Below, in pieces: positions 42,790-55,545 of a stretch of 64,000 nucleotides of DNA (within the stretch, counting starts at the first letter, position 1; each line of letters opens with the position of its first letter). This DNA is from Mesorhizobium plurifarium (GTDB lineage: Bacteria; Pseudomonadota; Alphaproteobacteria; Rhizobiales; Rhizobiaceae). The notes under the pieces are model-generated. The model did not search any database. It had not been told where the DNA came from and saw only the letters and a program-made list of their open reading frames with translations. The DNA is taken from NCBI GenBank assembly GCA_000824785.1, contig CCNB01000043.1:62001-126000 (forward strand), in the 5' to 3' direction. The position numbers and the translations under genes are program-made.

Positions 42790-43548
42790 ATGCGCATCGC
42801 GGTTATCGCCGACATCCATGGCAATGTGCTGGCGCTGGATGCGGTGCTTGACGATCTCCGGTCGCGCGGCGGCGCCGACATCACCGTCGATCTCGGCGAC
42901 TGCGTCTCCGGACCGCTCTGGCCGCGCGAGACTATGGAACGGCTGCAGGCGCTCAACCTACCGACGGTGCGCGGCAACCATGACCGCCGCGTCGCCCAGG
43001 ACACGGCCGACGAGACCATGTGGCCGTCCGATCGCTACGCCCAGGAGCGGCTGACCGCCGCGCAGCGCGAGGCCTTGCTCGCCTTGCCGCTGACATTGGA
43101 GATCGCGCCCGGCGTCGTCGCCTTCCATGCCCGGCCGGACCATGACGAGAAATATCTTGCCGACGCCATTGTCGACGGTCAGCTGGTGCGCGCGCCGCTT
43201 GCCGCGATCAGGCGCCGGCTGAAGCCGCTCGATCCGGCCTGCCGCCTGGTGCTGTGCGGCCACAGCCACCGCAATGAGCTCATCCGCGTCCCCGGCGGTC
43301 CGGTCATCTTCAACCCGGGCAGCGTCGGTTGCCCGGCCTATGACGATGATACGCCGCCGGCGCATATCTCCCAGCAGGGCACGCCGCATGCGCGTTACGG
43401 CATCGTCGAACTTGGCACGGACGGCCGTCCCAGCCGCTTCGAGAGCATCGCCGTCGACTACGACCATGAAGCCGCCGCAAAGCAGGCCGAACAAGCGGGA
43501 AGACCGGAATGGGCGCAAGCGCTGCGGACTGGTTTTATAAAGGATTGA
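42790..43548 (+). CDS. YfcE/MJ0936-type metallophosphoesterase
   Basis: 252 residues. All metal-site motifs are present: IADIHGN (about 6-12), LGDCVSGP (about 36-43), TVRGNHDRR (about 57-65), VLCGHSHRNE (about 156-165) and FNPGSVGCP. Di-metal phosphatase or phosphodiesterase; substrate unknown. Three bases after the ArsR-type gene, so co-transcribed with it. Its stop codon lies inside the first unit of a tandem repeat. Confidence 0.9.
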   Translation: MRIAVIADIHGNVLALDAVLDDLRSRGGADITVDLGDCVSGPLWPRETMERLQALNLPTVRGNHDRRVAQDTADETMWPSDRYAQERLTAAQREALLALPLTLEIAPGVVAFHARPDHDEKYLADAIVDGQLVRAPLAAIRRRLKPLDPACRLVLCGHSHRNELIRVPGGPVIFNPGSVGCPAYDDDTPPAHISQQGTPHARYGIVELGTDGRPSRFESIAVDYDHEAAAKQAEQAGRPEWAQALRTGFIKD

Positions 43549-43585
43549 GCGAAGCTCATATCCAGGATTGAGCGAAGCTCATATC
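43541..43585. repeat. Tandem duplication, 22-bp unit
   Basis: Two exact 22-bp copies starting AGGATTGAGCGAAGC (43541-43562 and 43564-43585), separated by one C. The first copy includes the phosphoesterase stop codon. The unit itself has the dyad GAGCGAAGCTC. A recent local duplication is the simplest explanation. Confidence 0.85.
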
Positions 43586-43623
43586 GAGCATCACGATTGA
43601 AGTGCATTGGTTATGGCCGAGGG

Positions 43624-44421
43624 ATGAAGCGCAAAGTCACGCTCCGATCGACGCTGCTGATCGCCGCTCCTTTGTGTCTGGCCGCCCTCCCGGCCTTGGC
43701 TCAGGATGCGCCCGGAACAATCATCTCGATCATCGGTGGCCTTGCGCCGGACGATTTGCTCAACATCCGCGCTACCGCTTCGCCGGGCGGAAAGATCGAA
43801 GCGCGCCTGCCCAACGGCGCGGCCGTGAAGAATTACGGCTGCAAGGCCGTCAACAATTATCCATGGTGCAAGGTCGAGGACACCCAGGACGCCCACATAA
43901 CCGGCTGGGCGCCGGCCCGCTATCTCAGTCCCAACAACCCGGCGCCGCCTCCTGAAGACGGCGCCGCGCCGGCGACTGCCACAGTCGCGTCCCAATCGCC
44001 TCCCGAGGAGCCGCCGCCGGATATAGCGGCGCGCCTGGGCGGCGGCGAGCCGGCCGAGCCGCCTTCCGCGGCCGAAATCGGCAAGACCGCCATGCTGGAT
44101 GCCTATGGTCTCGCTTTCGCAGCCGCGGCAAACGCCCAATCCGACGCCCCTGCGCCGGATGCCGGCATCCCTTGCGCGCGTCATGTCGGCCAACCGATGA
44201 CCCGCTGCGACGTCAGCGTTACCCGCAAGGACGGCGACAGCACGGTAACCGTGACCTGGCCCGATGGCGGAGTGCGCGTCATCATCTTCCATAACGGACA
44301 GCCCGCCAGATCGGACTCGCCCGACGAATTGCGCTTCACCCGTGAAGGCACGCTGAACATGATCCGCGTCGGCGTTTCCGAGCGTTTCGAGATCACGGAC
44401 GAACTAGCGCTGGGCGAATAG
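43624..44421 (+). CDS. SH3-domain periplasmic protein
   Basis: 265 residues from the ATG at 43624 (GAGGG upstream). Signal peptide about 1-27 (LLIAAPLCLAALPALAQ). Bacterial SH3 domain follows (about 40-102): LNIRATASPGGKIEARLPNG, VKNYGCKAVNNYPWCKVEDT, GWAPARYL. A Pro/Ala-rich linker separates it from a C-terminal domain with two cysteines (CARHVGQPMTRCDVSVTRKD). Probably cell-wall associated; function unknown. Confidence 0.82.
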   Translation: MKRKVTLRSTLLIAAPLCLAALPALAQDAPGTIISIIGGLAPDDLLNIRATASPGGKIEARLPNGAAVKNYGCKAVNNYPWCKVEDTQDAHITGWAPARYLSPNNPAPPPEDGAAPATATVASQSPPEEPPPDIAARLGGGEPAEPPSAAEIGKTAMLDAYGLAFAAAANAQSDAPAPDAGIPCARHVGQPMTRCDVSVTRKDGDSTVTVTWPDGGVRVIIFHNGQPARSDSPDELRFTREGTLNMIRVGVSERFEITDELALGE

Positions 44422-44546
44422 AGGGATTAGGCCGTCGGGGAACACCGACCCGCAGCTTACTGCCCTTCATTTTCGGGGTTACATCCGCCAAAACTCTTCC
44501 CTATAAGGCCCTCCTAGCCTGATACCTGAATCGCAAGCACAACCGG

Positions 44547-44571
44547 CCGGGACCTCCCCGTCCCGGTTTTT
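44547..44571 (+). terminator. Terminator of the SH3-domain gene
   Basis: CCGGGAC and GTCCCGG arms followed by TTTTT, 125 bp after the SH3-gene stop and 35 bp before the carB start. It could also act as an attenuator-like hairpin in the carB leader. Confidence 0.7.
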
Positions 44572-44605
44572 CGTGCAAGCCGCTCGCCGAACGGATTTTT
44601 CGAAT

Positions 44606-48109
<3,504 letters not shown>

Positions 48110-48156
48110 GGTCGTAGCGACGCGACCCAAATCTCGCTACGGCGTACCTTTGCTCG

Positions 48157-48945
48157 TTAGCTCACAGCCTCTGGAGTAGTCGTCTTTTCGATCTTATTTT
48201 TGGCTCGCTCCAACTTACTTGCGGCTTTCTTTATTCTGGAAGCCGCCTCCTTTGCCTTATCACCCTCAATTGTGTCGCGCTTAATTACCTCATTCTCGAT
48301 AAGCTGTGAGAGGTTTTCGTTGCCGACTCTAATATCGGGAAAGAGCCTTCGAATTTCTCGCCGTAGGAGTGAGATTACTGGTTCTGAGCGCATGATCGCA
48401 GAGACCGTGAATTTGTTGAAAAGCTGGGCCTGCTGGTGAAAAGCATCCATCGCGTCGATTGTCAGCCCTTCCTTGGCGAATAGGAACAGGCACTGAAGAT
48501 GGTCTTCATTTTTTGGATTCACGTCGGCTAAAACGATACGGCAGACTTCTTCGTGGCTGATTTGGTTCGCCACATAGATCCGGACCAGTCGCCACTCGAC
48601 GGCATTCGTCAGGATTACCCAATGGATACCCTGATGAGCGCCATAGTCGATGACCTGACGCAAATGATTATCCGCGAGTTCCGCACCGGCTGATTTCACC
48701 TCGACAAGCAATCGAAGTTTGCCGCCTATCTTAATCGCAAGATCGACGTAGGTGGCTTTGATCTGATGCTCGGAGGTGAGCTCCTCGTATTTCTCGTAAC
48801 CGAACACCTCGGCAAGGATGTCTTTCACCAGCGTAACGGTGTCGGCCTCGGCCACATCCGATTTCTGCTGTGTTACGGCAATACGCTGATATTTCTTGAT
48901 ATTCGACGCAATCCGGTCGACGAACTTCTTAGGTAGCTTATTCAT
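48157..48945 (-). CDS. Orphan HsdR N-terminal-like nuclease domain protein
   Basis: 262 residues. Matches the type I restriction R-subunit N-terminal (PD-(D/E)xK) fold: TYVDLAIKIGGKLRLLVEVK (about 65-84) with Asp68, Glu82 and Lys84 as the catalytic triad, preceded by VKDILAEVFGYEKYEELTSE. The C-terminal third is Lys-rich and helical. No motor domain, HsdM or HsdS gene is nearby. AT-richer than its flanks, between carB and a pseudogene, so likely acquired. Could be a restriction remnant or a standalone defence nuclease. Confidence 0.75.
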   Translation of the reverse strand: MNKLPKKFVDRIASNIKKYQRIAVTQQKSDVAEADTVTLVKDILAEVFGYEKYEELTSEHQIKATYVDLAIKIGGKLRLLVEVKSAGAELADNHLRQVIDYGAHQGIHWVILTNAVEWRLVRIYVANQISHEEVCRIVLADVNPKNEDHLQCLFLFAKEGLTIDAMDAFHQQAQLFNKFTVSAIMRSEPVISLLRREIRRLFPDIRVGNENLSQLIENEVIKRDTIEGDKAKEAASRIKKAASKLERAKNKIEKTTTPEAVS

Positions 48946-49046
48946 GACTCGCCCTCCCTATCCCCACCGGGATTTGAGGACGACTTTACTTTAAAGACAA
49001 GCAGAAATTACGCCGGCTTGAAAAATGTGTCCCGTGGCTGTCGTAA

Positions 49047-49372
49047 TCACGCCACCGCTACACACTCAATCTCGATCAACTCCATCGGCCATGACGCCAC
49101 CGGCACGAAACTCCGCGCCGGCGGGTTGGTGGCAAAATACGTCGCGTAGACCTGGTTGATGGCGTTATAGAAGCCGGGGCGTAGATGCGCACCATCACCA
49201 CCTTGTCCAGCGTCGTGCCGGCCGCTTCCAGGCAGTGCTTCAGCGCCTTCAGCGGCGCCTCGGTTTGGGTCTCGATGTCGCCGCGCACCATCTCGCCGGT
49301 CACCATGTCGACCGGCGGTGTCGCCGAGATGAACACGAAGGCGTTGGCGCACATGGAGAAGGTGCGCTTGTC
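49047..49372 (-). pseudogene. RidA/YjgF-family pseudogene, frameshifted and 5'-truncated
   Basis: Two frames together give a RidA-type protein. The first (downwards from about 49372) reads SMCANAFVFISATPPVDMVT, then GEMVRGDIETQTEAPLKALK and GTTLDKVVMVRIYA; the second continues GFYNAINQVYATYFATNPPA and RSFVPVASWPMELIEIECVA to the stop. The switch is near 49185 and fits a small deletion. A TGA at 49373-49375 interrupts the 5' part and there is no start codon. The usual FD before IEIECVAVA is also altered. RidA deaminates reactive enamines; this copy is dead. Confidence 0.8.
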
Positions 49373-49437
49373 TCACCCCTGCCCTGGATAAGCCGACCGA
49401 TCCTTGCGCAAAAAATGCGCAACGTAGCGTTCCTTCG

Positions 49438-49594
49438 CCCCCCTCTCTGTCCTGCCGGACATCTCCCCCTCAAGGGGGGAGATTAGCCGTCACGCCGGCT
49501 TTCGCCAATCTCCAACGTTGCAGGAAAGGCGGAGGCGTCAAAGCTGCCAATCTCCCCCTTGAGGGGGAGATGTCCGGCAGGACAGAGAGGGGGG
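49438..49594. mobile_element. 157-bp MITE-like inverted repeat
   Basis: A 47-bp left arm (49438-49484, CCCCCCTCTCTGTCCTGCCG onward) and a 46-bp right arm (49549-49594) are perfect complements except for one extra G. A 64-bp spacer without coding sequence separates them. Each arm contains the inner hairpin TCTCCCCCTCAAGGGGG(G)AGA. It lies about 65 bp beyond the truncated end of the RidA pseudogene and 39 bp after the DUF4142 gene. Confidence 0.8.
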
Positions 49595-49632
49595 CCTCGC
49601 ACCGGCGCTGGCCGATTGGCTCTCACGCAGCC

Positions 49633-50187
49633 TCACTGATGCGCGACCGCCAGGTCCTTCACATGCTTCTCGTGCATCTTCAGCACCGGCAGCGTCTTCT
49701 TGGCGAATTCCTTCAGCGCCGGGTCGTCGCCGGAATTGGCGTAGGTGGAAAACAGCGCCACCGCATCCTTATGCGCGTCGGTCTGCATCTTGATGTATTT
49801 GGCGTCGAAGTCCTTGCCGCTGGCAGCCTTCAATTCGTCGAGCATCTGCTGCTCCTTCGTCTGCAGCGCCGGGCCGGCGGGCTTGATCGACGCGGTGGTC
49901 TGGCCCTGGCTGAGCGCGGCCTTGAAATCCTCTCCCGCCTTGCTGTGATCCTTGATCATCTGCGCGGCGAACGCCTTGACGTCGGCCGACGCCGATTTCT
50001 GTTGCGCCAGCTTGCTCGACTGGATCTCGAATTCATTGGCGTTCGGCACGGTGGTGACGAAGGTCTGGGTGTCGACCTTGTTCTCGGTCACCATCGGTCC
50101 CACGGCATCTGTGTCGTCCGATTGGGCGAACGCGGCGGGCGCGCCGGCAAGAAGCGCGACGGCGACCAGGGGCAGCAGCGTTTTCAT
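49633..50187 (-). CDS. DUF4142 exported protein
   Basis: 184 residues from the ATG at 50185-50187. Signal peptide about 1-21 (MKTLLPLVAVALLAGAPAAF). A four-helix bundle with the family pattern SADVKAFAAQMIKDHSKAGE (about 65-84) and HKDAVALFSTYANSGDDPAL, then HEKHVKDL at the end; ferritin-like DUF4142. Role in the periplasm unknown. A single gene with the inverted-repeat element directly downstream. Confidence 0.88.
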   Translation of the reverse strand: MKTLLPLVAVALLAGAPAAFAQSDDTDAVGPMVTENKVDTQTFVTTVPNANEFEIQSSKLAQQKSASADVKAFAAQMIKDHSKAGEDFKAALSQGQTTASIKPAGPALQTKEQQMLDELKAASGKDFDAKYIKMQTDAHKDAVALFSTYANSGDDPALKEFAKKTLPVLKMHEKHVKDLAVAHQ

Positions 50188-50288
50188 CTCGATCTCCGGT
50201 CCGAAACAGCCCCTCCGCCTTCCCCAACGCGGCACCGGCCCCAGGGGTTGCCTCAAAAAGAGCGCGCGGGCCGAGGCCCGCATCGCCA

Positions 50289-51044
50289 TCAGTGGCAGTG
50301 CGCGGCGGGCGCCTGGCCGGCATATTGCAACTGCTCATGCCAGTTCGGGCGACCTTCCGGCGTGAAATCCATCAGGTTCCACAGGATCTCGCAGGTGCCG
50401 ATGGCGCGAGGGTCCTGGCCGGGTTCGGACGGCGCGAAGCCGAGCTCCGACGACCAGAAATGCCGGATGCCGTCGCCATCGCGGTGGAACACCGAAAGCA
50501 GCGGTATCTGCGCGCCTTCTGCGTCTTCCGCATTGTAGTCGCGCTTGAAAGCGTTGCCGGCCGACGACACGAGCCGCATGTTTTTCCAGCCGCGGTCGCG
50601 GCCGAGCGCCGTCAGATTGCCGAGCGCGGTCTTCGCCACCACGGCGAAGTTGAAGCCCGCCGCTTCGAGATGGCCGATCGCGCCGTCGAACTGGTCGAGC
50701 AGCGCGGTGCAGGACGGGCAAGGCTGGTCCTGCCGGGCAAGCTTCGCCGTCTCGCCGCCCGCCGCCACTTCGCGCGTCTCCTGCGGATGGCGCGGGAACA
50801 TCATCTGGTAGAGGATCGGCGTATCCTTGCCCGGCGCGAAGAGGTCCGACAGCTTAACCTTCGCCGGCTGGTTCTGGTCGTCCAGGGCGTCGAACACATA
50901 ATGCTGCGGCACCAGCCCGCCCGGCGGCAAGGCGCGCCTCGCTTCGGCGACCGCCTCCATGGCGCGGCGCAGCTCGATTTCCTTCTTCAGCAGTTTCTCG
51001 CGGGCCGTGCGGTATTTGGCGGATTCATTGGGAAAGGTGATCAT
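50289..51044 (-). CDS. DUF899 thioredoxin-like protein
   Basis: 251 residues from the ATG at 51042-51044. Family hallmarks: YRTAREKLLKKEIELRRAME (about 10-29), LYQMMFPRHPQET, QDQPCPSCTALLDQFDGAIG (about 106-125, with a CPSC pair), and C-terminal FHRDGDGIRHFWSSELG. Thioredoxin-fold protein of unknown function, common in soil bacteria. Convergent neighbours are absent; DUF4142 follows 101 bp later on the same strand. Confidence 0.9.
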   Translation of the reverse strand: MITFPNESAKYRTAREKLLKKEIELRRAMEAVAEARRALPPGGLVPQHYVFDALDDQNQPAKVKLSDLFAPGKDTPILYQMMFPRHPQETREVAAGGETAKLARQDQPCPSCTALLDQFDGAIGHLEAAGFNFAVVAKTALGNLTALGRDRGWKNMRLVSSAGNAFKRDYNAEDAEGAQIPLLSVFHRDGDGIRHFWSSELGFAPSEPGQDPRAIGTCEILWNLMDFTPEGRPNWHEQLQYAGQAPAAHCH

Positions 51045-51204
51045 GATCGTCTCCTTGGCCGTCGCCGGCGTCCCCGCGCGGGTTGCTCTACGACCCAAGG
51101 ACGCGCCGCCCGGATGCGATCCGACATTTTTTCATCGTCGGAACCAGCCCGGCTTTGCGGCATTCCTTTGCCTGGCTAGAACCGTCCGGGAACGGGGGAG
51201 AAAA

Positions 51205-51543
51205 ATGACCGACACCGAAGAAATCGACCTGCGCTGCCCGCAGATCGTTGCCGACAACGCCGCCAAGGGCTTGCGGCTGCGCCAGCAGTTCGGCCGCGGC
51301 GGCACCGAGATCGGCGTCGCGCGCGCCACCGAGCTCAAGAGCCGCAGGAACCTGTCGCCCTCGACCATCCGGCGCATGGTCAGCTATTTCGCCCGCCACG
51401 AGGTCGACAAGAAGGGCAGGAACTACGGCAACGAGGACAATCCTTCCGCCGGCTACATCGCCTGGCTGCTGTGGGGCGGCGATGAAGGGCGCGCCTGGGC
51501 TCTCGACATGAAGAAGAAGGTCGGCAACGCGCCCGATATCTGA
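51205..51543 (+). CDS. Small hypothetical protein with phage-type domain
   Basis: 112 residues, GGGGGAG site upstream. GLRLRQQFGRGGTEIGVARA (about 23-42), ELKSRRNLSPSTIRRMVSYF, ARHEVDKKGRNYGNEDNPSA, GYIAWLLWGGDEGRAWALDM. I recall this arrangement from short domains in phage structural or protease-associated proteins and free-standing rhizobial proteins. Function unknown. Ends 7 bp before the convergent permease gene. Confidence 0.65.
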   Translation: MTDTEEIDLRCPQIVADNAAKGLRLRQQFGRGGTEIGVARATELKSRRNLSPSTIRRMVSYFARHEVDKKGRNYGNEDNPSAGYIAWLLWGGDEGRAWALDMKKKVGNAPDI

Positions 51544-51550
51544 GACCGCG

Positions 51551-52375
<825 letters not shown>

Positions 52376-52376
52376 C

Positions 52377-53318
52377 TCAGCGCCCTCCCTCGAAGCTCAG
52401 CCGTCCGAGCCGGATATAGGCGATGGTGAGCAGGCCGACGATCAGGAAAAGCAGCGTCGAGGCGGCCGAGCCATAGGCGAACTTGTCGAACTCGAACAGG
52501 TTCTCGCGCGCGAAGATCGACATCGACTTGGTCTGCACATTGTTGGGCGTCAGCACATAGATCAGGTCGAAGATACGCAACGCGTCGAGCGCGCGAAAAA
52601 TCACCGCCACCATCACCGCCGGGCGGATCAGCGGCAGCGTCACCCATCGGAAGACCTGCCAGGGGCTGGCGCCGTCGAGCTTCGCCACTTCGAGGATCTC
52701 GCGCGGCAGCATCTGCAGCGCCGCCAGGATCAGCAGCGCCATGAACGGCGTCGACTTCCAGATATCGACGACGAGCACCGCGATCATCGCGGTGTCGGCG
52801 CTGGCGGTCCAGGCGATCTTGTCGTGGATCAGGCCAAGGTTGAGGAGAACGACGTTGATGATGCCGAACTGGTCGTTGAGCATCCACTGCCACATCTTGG
52901 CCGAGACGATGGTCGGGATCGCCCAGGGGACGAGGATCGCCGCCCGCACGATGCCGCGCCCCGGGAATTCGGCGTTGAGCGCAAGCGCGACGATCATGCC
53001 GAGCACCGTCTCGCAAGCTACCGACACCACGGCGAAGCGCACCGTGTTCCACACCGCCCGCCACCAGACCGGATCGACGAGCAATCCGTCATAGAGAACC
53101 CGGCCGCTCGGCAGCCGCAACACCGAAAAATAGTTGTCGAAGCCCACCCATTGCCGCGCGTCGAGATCGGCCAGCGAAGCGTCGGTGAAGCTGTAGTAGA
53201 CCGTGCGCAGGAACGGCCAGCCGGCGACGACGGCGAGCACGAAGAGCATCGGCGCCAGGAACAGCCATGCCGTGCGCACGCGCCGGCGCATCAGCGGCGA
53301 TCGCCCTGCCGCGCTCAC
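52377..53318 (-). CDS. ABC sugar transporter permease (MalF type)
   Basis: 313 residues. Helix 1 about 17-37 (TAWLFLAPMLFVLAVVAGWP); EAA loop LEVAKLDGASPWQVFRWVTL (about 203-222). ATG overlaps the stop codon of the binding-protein gene (ATGA), showing translational coupling. Pairs with the following permease. Confidence 0.92.
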   Translation of the reverse strand: MSAAGRSPLMRRRVRTAWLFLAPMLFVLAVVAGWPFLRTVYYSFTDASLADLDARQWVGFDNYFSVLRLPSGRVLYDGLLVDPVWWRAVWNTVRFAVVSVACETVLGMIVALALNAEFPGRGIVRAAILVPWAIPTIVSAKMWQWMLNDQFGIINVVLLNLGLIHDKIAWTASADTAMIAVLVVDIWKSTPFMALLILAALQMLPREILEVAKLDGASPWQVFRWVTLPLIRPAVMVAVIFRALDALRIFDLIYVLTPNNVQTKSMSIFARENLFEFDKFAYGSAASTLLFLIVGLLTIAYIRLGRLSFEGGR

Positions 53319-54580
53319 CAGCCCTTGCCTTTCAGCCTGGTCAGCCTCGCCTCGAGCTCGGCCAGATTGTCGGCGGCGGTGCCGTTCCCGGAGATCGTGT
53401 TGTGCACGGCCGTCCAGAACTGGCTCGACGCCTCATTGTATTTGATCCTGGCGGTCGCGGAGGGACGCGGCTGCGCGTTGAGGAAGATCGGTTTCCAGCG
53501 CGGCACGATCGGCTGCTGCCGGGCGATGTCGGGATCGTCATAGAGCGCTGCGATGGTCGGCAGGTTGGACGTCTTCAGCGTCCGGTATTTCTGCATCTCG
53601 GGAGAGGCGATGAACTTGACCAGGTCGATCGCGGCATTCGGATGTTTCGAATATTTGGAGACGGCGAGGTTCCAGCCGCCCAGCGTCGCGACCGGATGCC
53701 CGCCATCGCCGGCCGGCAGCGGCGCCACATCGAACTTGCCCTTGATCGGCGAGTTCTCGCTGTTGCCGAGCGCATAGGCATAGGGCCAGTTGCGCATGAA
53801 GACGGCATTGCCGGTCTGCCAGACGCCGCGCGCTTCCTCCTCTTGATAGGCGAGCACGCCCGGCGGCGCGATCGTGCCGATCCAGCCCTTGACCCTGTCG
53901 AGCGCGGCGGTCGCCTTTGGATTGTCGATGGAGATGCGGCCGTCCGGCTCGATGATCCCGCCGCCGCCATTCGACATCACCCATTCGAGCGCGTTGCAGG
54001 TCAGCCCTTCATAAGCATTGCCCTGGAAGACATAGCCCCAGAGGTCCCTGTTGCCGGCCGCCCGCTCCTTGTCCAAGACGAGCTTGGCGGTGTCCTGCAA
54101 TTCCTTCCAGGTGGTCGGCACCTTGGCGTGATATTTGTCGAGCAGATCCTCGCGGTAATAGAGCGCCGGCGCATCGGTGAAGATCGGCAGGGCGACCAGC
54201 CTGCCGTTGACCGTCTGCGATTGGATGATCGACGGGAAATGCGCGCCCACCACATCCCTGGTCGCCTCGGTCAGGTCGACCAGCTGGCTGGCCAGCTGCG
54301 GCGCCCAGATGACGTCGGTCTGGTAGACGTCGATATCGCTGCTGCCGGCGGCAAGCCAGAGCCGATACTGGCCGAACTGGTCGGTGGTCGAAGGCGGAAT
54401 GACGACGATGTCGACCTTGTTGCCGCTCTTCTTCTCGTAACGGTCGAGTATCTCGCGCAGCACCTTGATGCCGTTGCCGGTATCGCCCGACACGATCGAC
54501 AATTCGATGGCGCATGCCGGTGGAGTCGCCAGCAGCAAGCTTGTTACGAAAGCGAAAACGGCAGGTGCTAAACACTTCAC
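53315..54580 (-). CDS. ABC sugar transporter substrate-binding protein (trehalose/maltose-like)
   Basis: 421 residues. Signal peptide about 1-24 (AFVTSLLLATPPACA). Family 1 binding protein of the ThuE/AglE kind: IDVYQTDVIWAPQLASQLVD (about 82-101), TDAPALYYREDLLDKYHAKV (about 135-154), WAGG-like lobe segment NAVFMRNWPYAYALGNSENS. An alpha-glucoside, trehalose or similar disaccharide is plausible from family resemblance only. Head of a three-gene operon; no glucosidase or regulator adjoins it. Confidence 0.9.
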   Translation of the reverse strand: MKCLAPAVFAFVTSLLLATPPACAIELSIVSGDTGNGIKVLREILDRYEKKSGNKVDIVVIPPSTTDQFGQYRLWLAAGSSDIDVYQTDVIWAPQLASQLVDLTEATRDVVGAHFPSIIQSQTVNGRLVALPIFTDAPALYYREDLLDKYHAKVPTTWKELQDTAKLVLDKERAAGNRDLWGYVFQGNAYEGLTCNALEWVMSNGGGGIIEPDGRISIDNPKATAALDRVKGWIGTIAPPGVLAYQEEEARGVWQTGNAVFMRNWPYAYALGNSENSPIKGKFDVAPLPAGDGGHPVATLGGWNLAVSKYSKHPNAAIDLVKFIASPEMQKYRTLKTSNLPTIAALYDDPDIARQQPIVPRWKPIFLNAQPRPSATARIKYNEASSQFWTAVHNTISGNGTAADNLAELEARLTRLKGKGW

Positions 54581-55013
54581 GGGCGGGTCGCTCTCGCTTC
54601 CGAGCCGGCGAGGCGGATGTCCGCGCGTTCGTCAGCTCATCAAGACCCCACCCCGCGTTGAATGCCGAGCGCCGCTTTTCGGTTCCGTCGGTGCTGCGGT
54701 GACGGTCAGGCCGGCGGTCGGTGAAGCCGGACCCGGTCGGCTCGACCGCGTCGGCATCACGCTCCCTTGACCCGCTTTTCGCGAAAGCGGACGGGCTCCG
54801 AAACCCCCGCCCCGGAGCCCGTCTGGGAGTGGCTGACGCATGCCGGCACAGCCGCCTCCGACGCCTTGCCAGCGTCGATCCGCCGATCGGCCGCCCGGCA
54901 CGACGACGCATTAGCATGACCTAACGTCAGCCTATGTGAAGCCGTTCACAATGCGTGCGCGCAGGTGGTTGCAACGCCGCGCCGTGGACTTTCAGTTCGT
55001 TGCGCTTTGGGCG
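54581..55013. other. Long leader/promoter region of the second ABC operon
   Basis: 433 bp without a supported gene. It contains CCGCTTTTCGCGAAAGCGG (54772-54790, 7-bp arms), a 10-bp stem ACGGGCTCCG/CGGAGCCCGT (54791-54822) and TGTGAAGCCGTTCACA (54935-54950). Confidence 0.55.
54935..54950. promoter_or_regulatory. Candidate LacI-type operator
   Basis: TGTGAAGCCGTTCACA has perfect TGTGAA/TTCACA arms with a 4-bp centre, reminiscent of LacI/GalR-family sites. It lies about 355 bp upstream of the substrate-binding-protein start and 3' of the GNAT gene. No LacI regulator is in the window. Confidence 0.4.
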
Positions 55014-55511
55014 TCAGCCTTCCCAGTCGACCGGGATCATGCCGAGCCGCTCGTAGAGCCTGAAGGCCGCCGTGTTCTTCACCGTGTTGGTCTTGAGATC
55101 GACATGCGTCGCCCCGCGCTCGCGAAAAGTCAGGAATATGTGCCGCATCAGCGCCTCGCCGAGGCCTTGCCGTCTGGACTCGGGATGGACGGCAAGGTCC
55201 TTGACGAAACCGGACGTCCAGCAGAGCGCCGCGCCCGCAAGCAGGCCCTTGCCGTCGATCGCCAGGAAACAGAGGGCGGGGTCGAATTCCGCATCGCCGG
55301 CGATGCGCGGCCACCATTCGTCGAACGACCCGTCGGCGCCGTCGTCGAACACCTCTTCCAGCAGCGCGTGCAAAGCCTGCGCGTCACGATGCTCGAAGGC
55401 GCGCATGACAAAGCCCTCCGGCCAATGCGGCGCGGCGAGCGTATCGTCGAGCAGCTTGCGCAGGCGGACGTCGTTGGGAGCCGGCGGGCGGGGCGTCGTG
55501 TTCTGATGCAT
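55014..55511 (-). CDS. GNAT-family N-acetyltransferase
   Basis: 165 residues. Acetyl-CoA motif FVKDLAVHPESRRQGLGEAL (about 101-120; RRQGLG) followed by MRHIFLTFRERGATHVDLKT and NTAAFRLYERLGM. The N-terminal ~25 residues look like a variable extension. Substrate unknown. 34 bp after the start-side of the lytic transglycosylase gene's stop codon region, on the same strand. Confidence 0.88.
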   Translation of the reverse strand: MHQNTTPRPPAPNDVRLRKLLDDTLAAPHWPEGFVMRAFEHRDAQALHALLEEVFDDGADGSFDEWWPRIAGDAEFDPALCFLAIDGKGLLAGAALCWTSGFVKDLAVHPESRRQGLGEALMRHIFLTFRERGATHVDLKTNTVKNTAAFRLYERLGMIPVDWEG

Positions 55512-55545
55512 GGCGCTGTCTCGAAACGCCGCGCGGATCGTCCGG

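Noticed and set aside
51205..51543. Prophage remnant around the small phage-type gene
   Set aside because: No integrase, capsid or other phage gene and no att-like repeats in the surroundings; only one short ORF.
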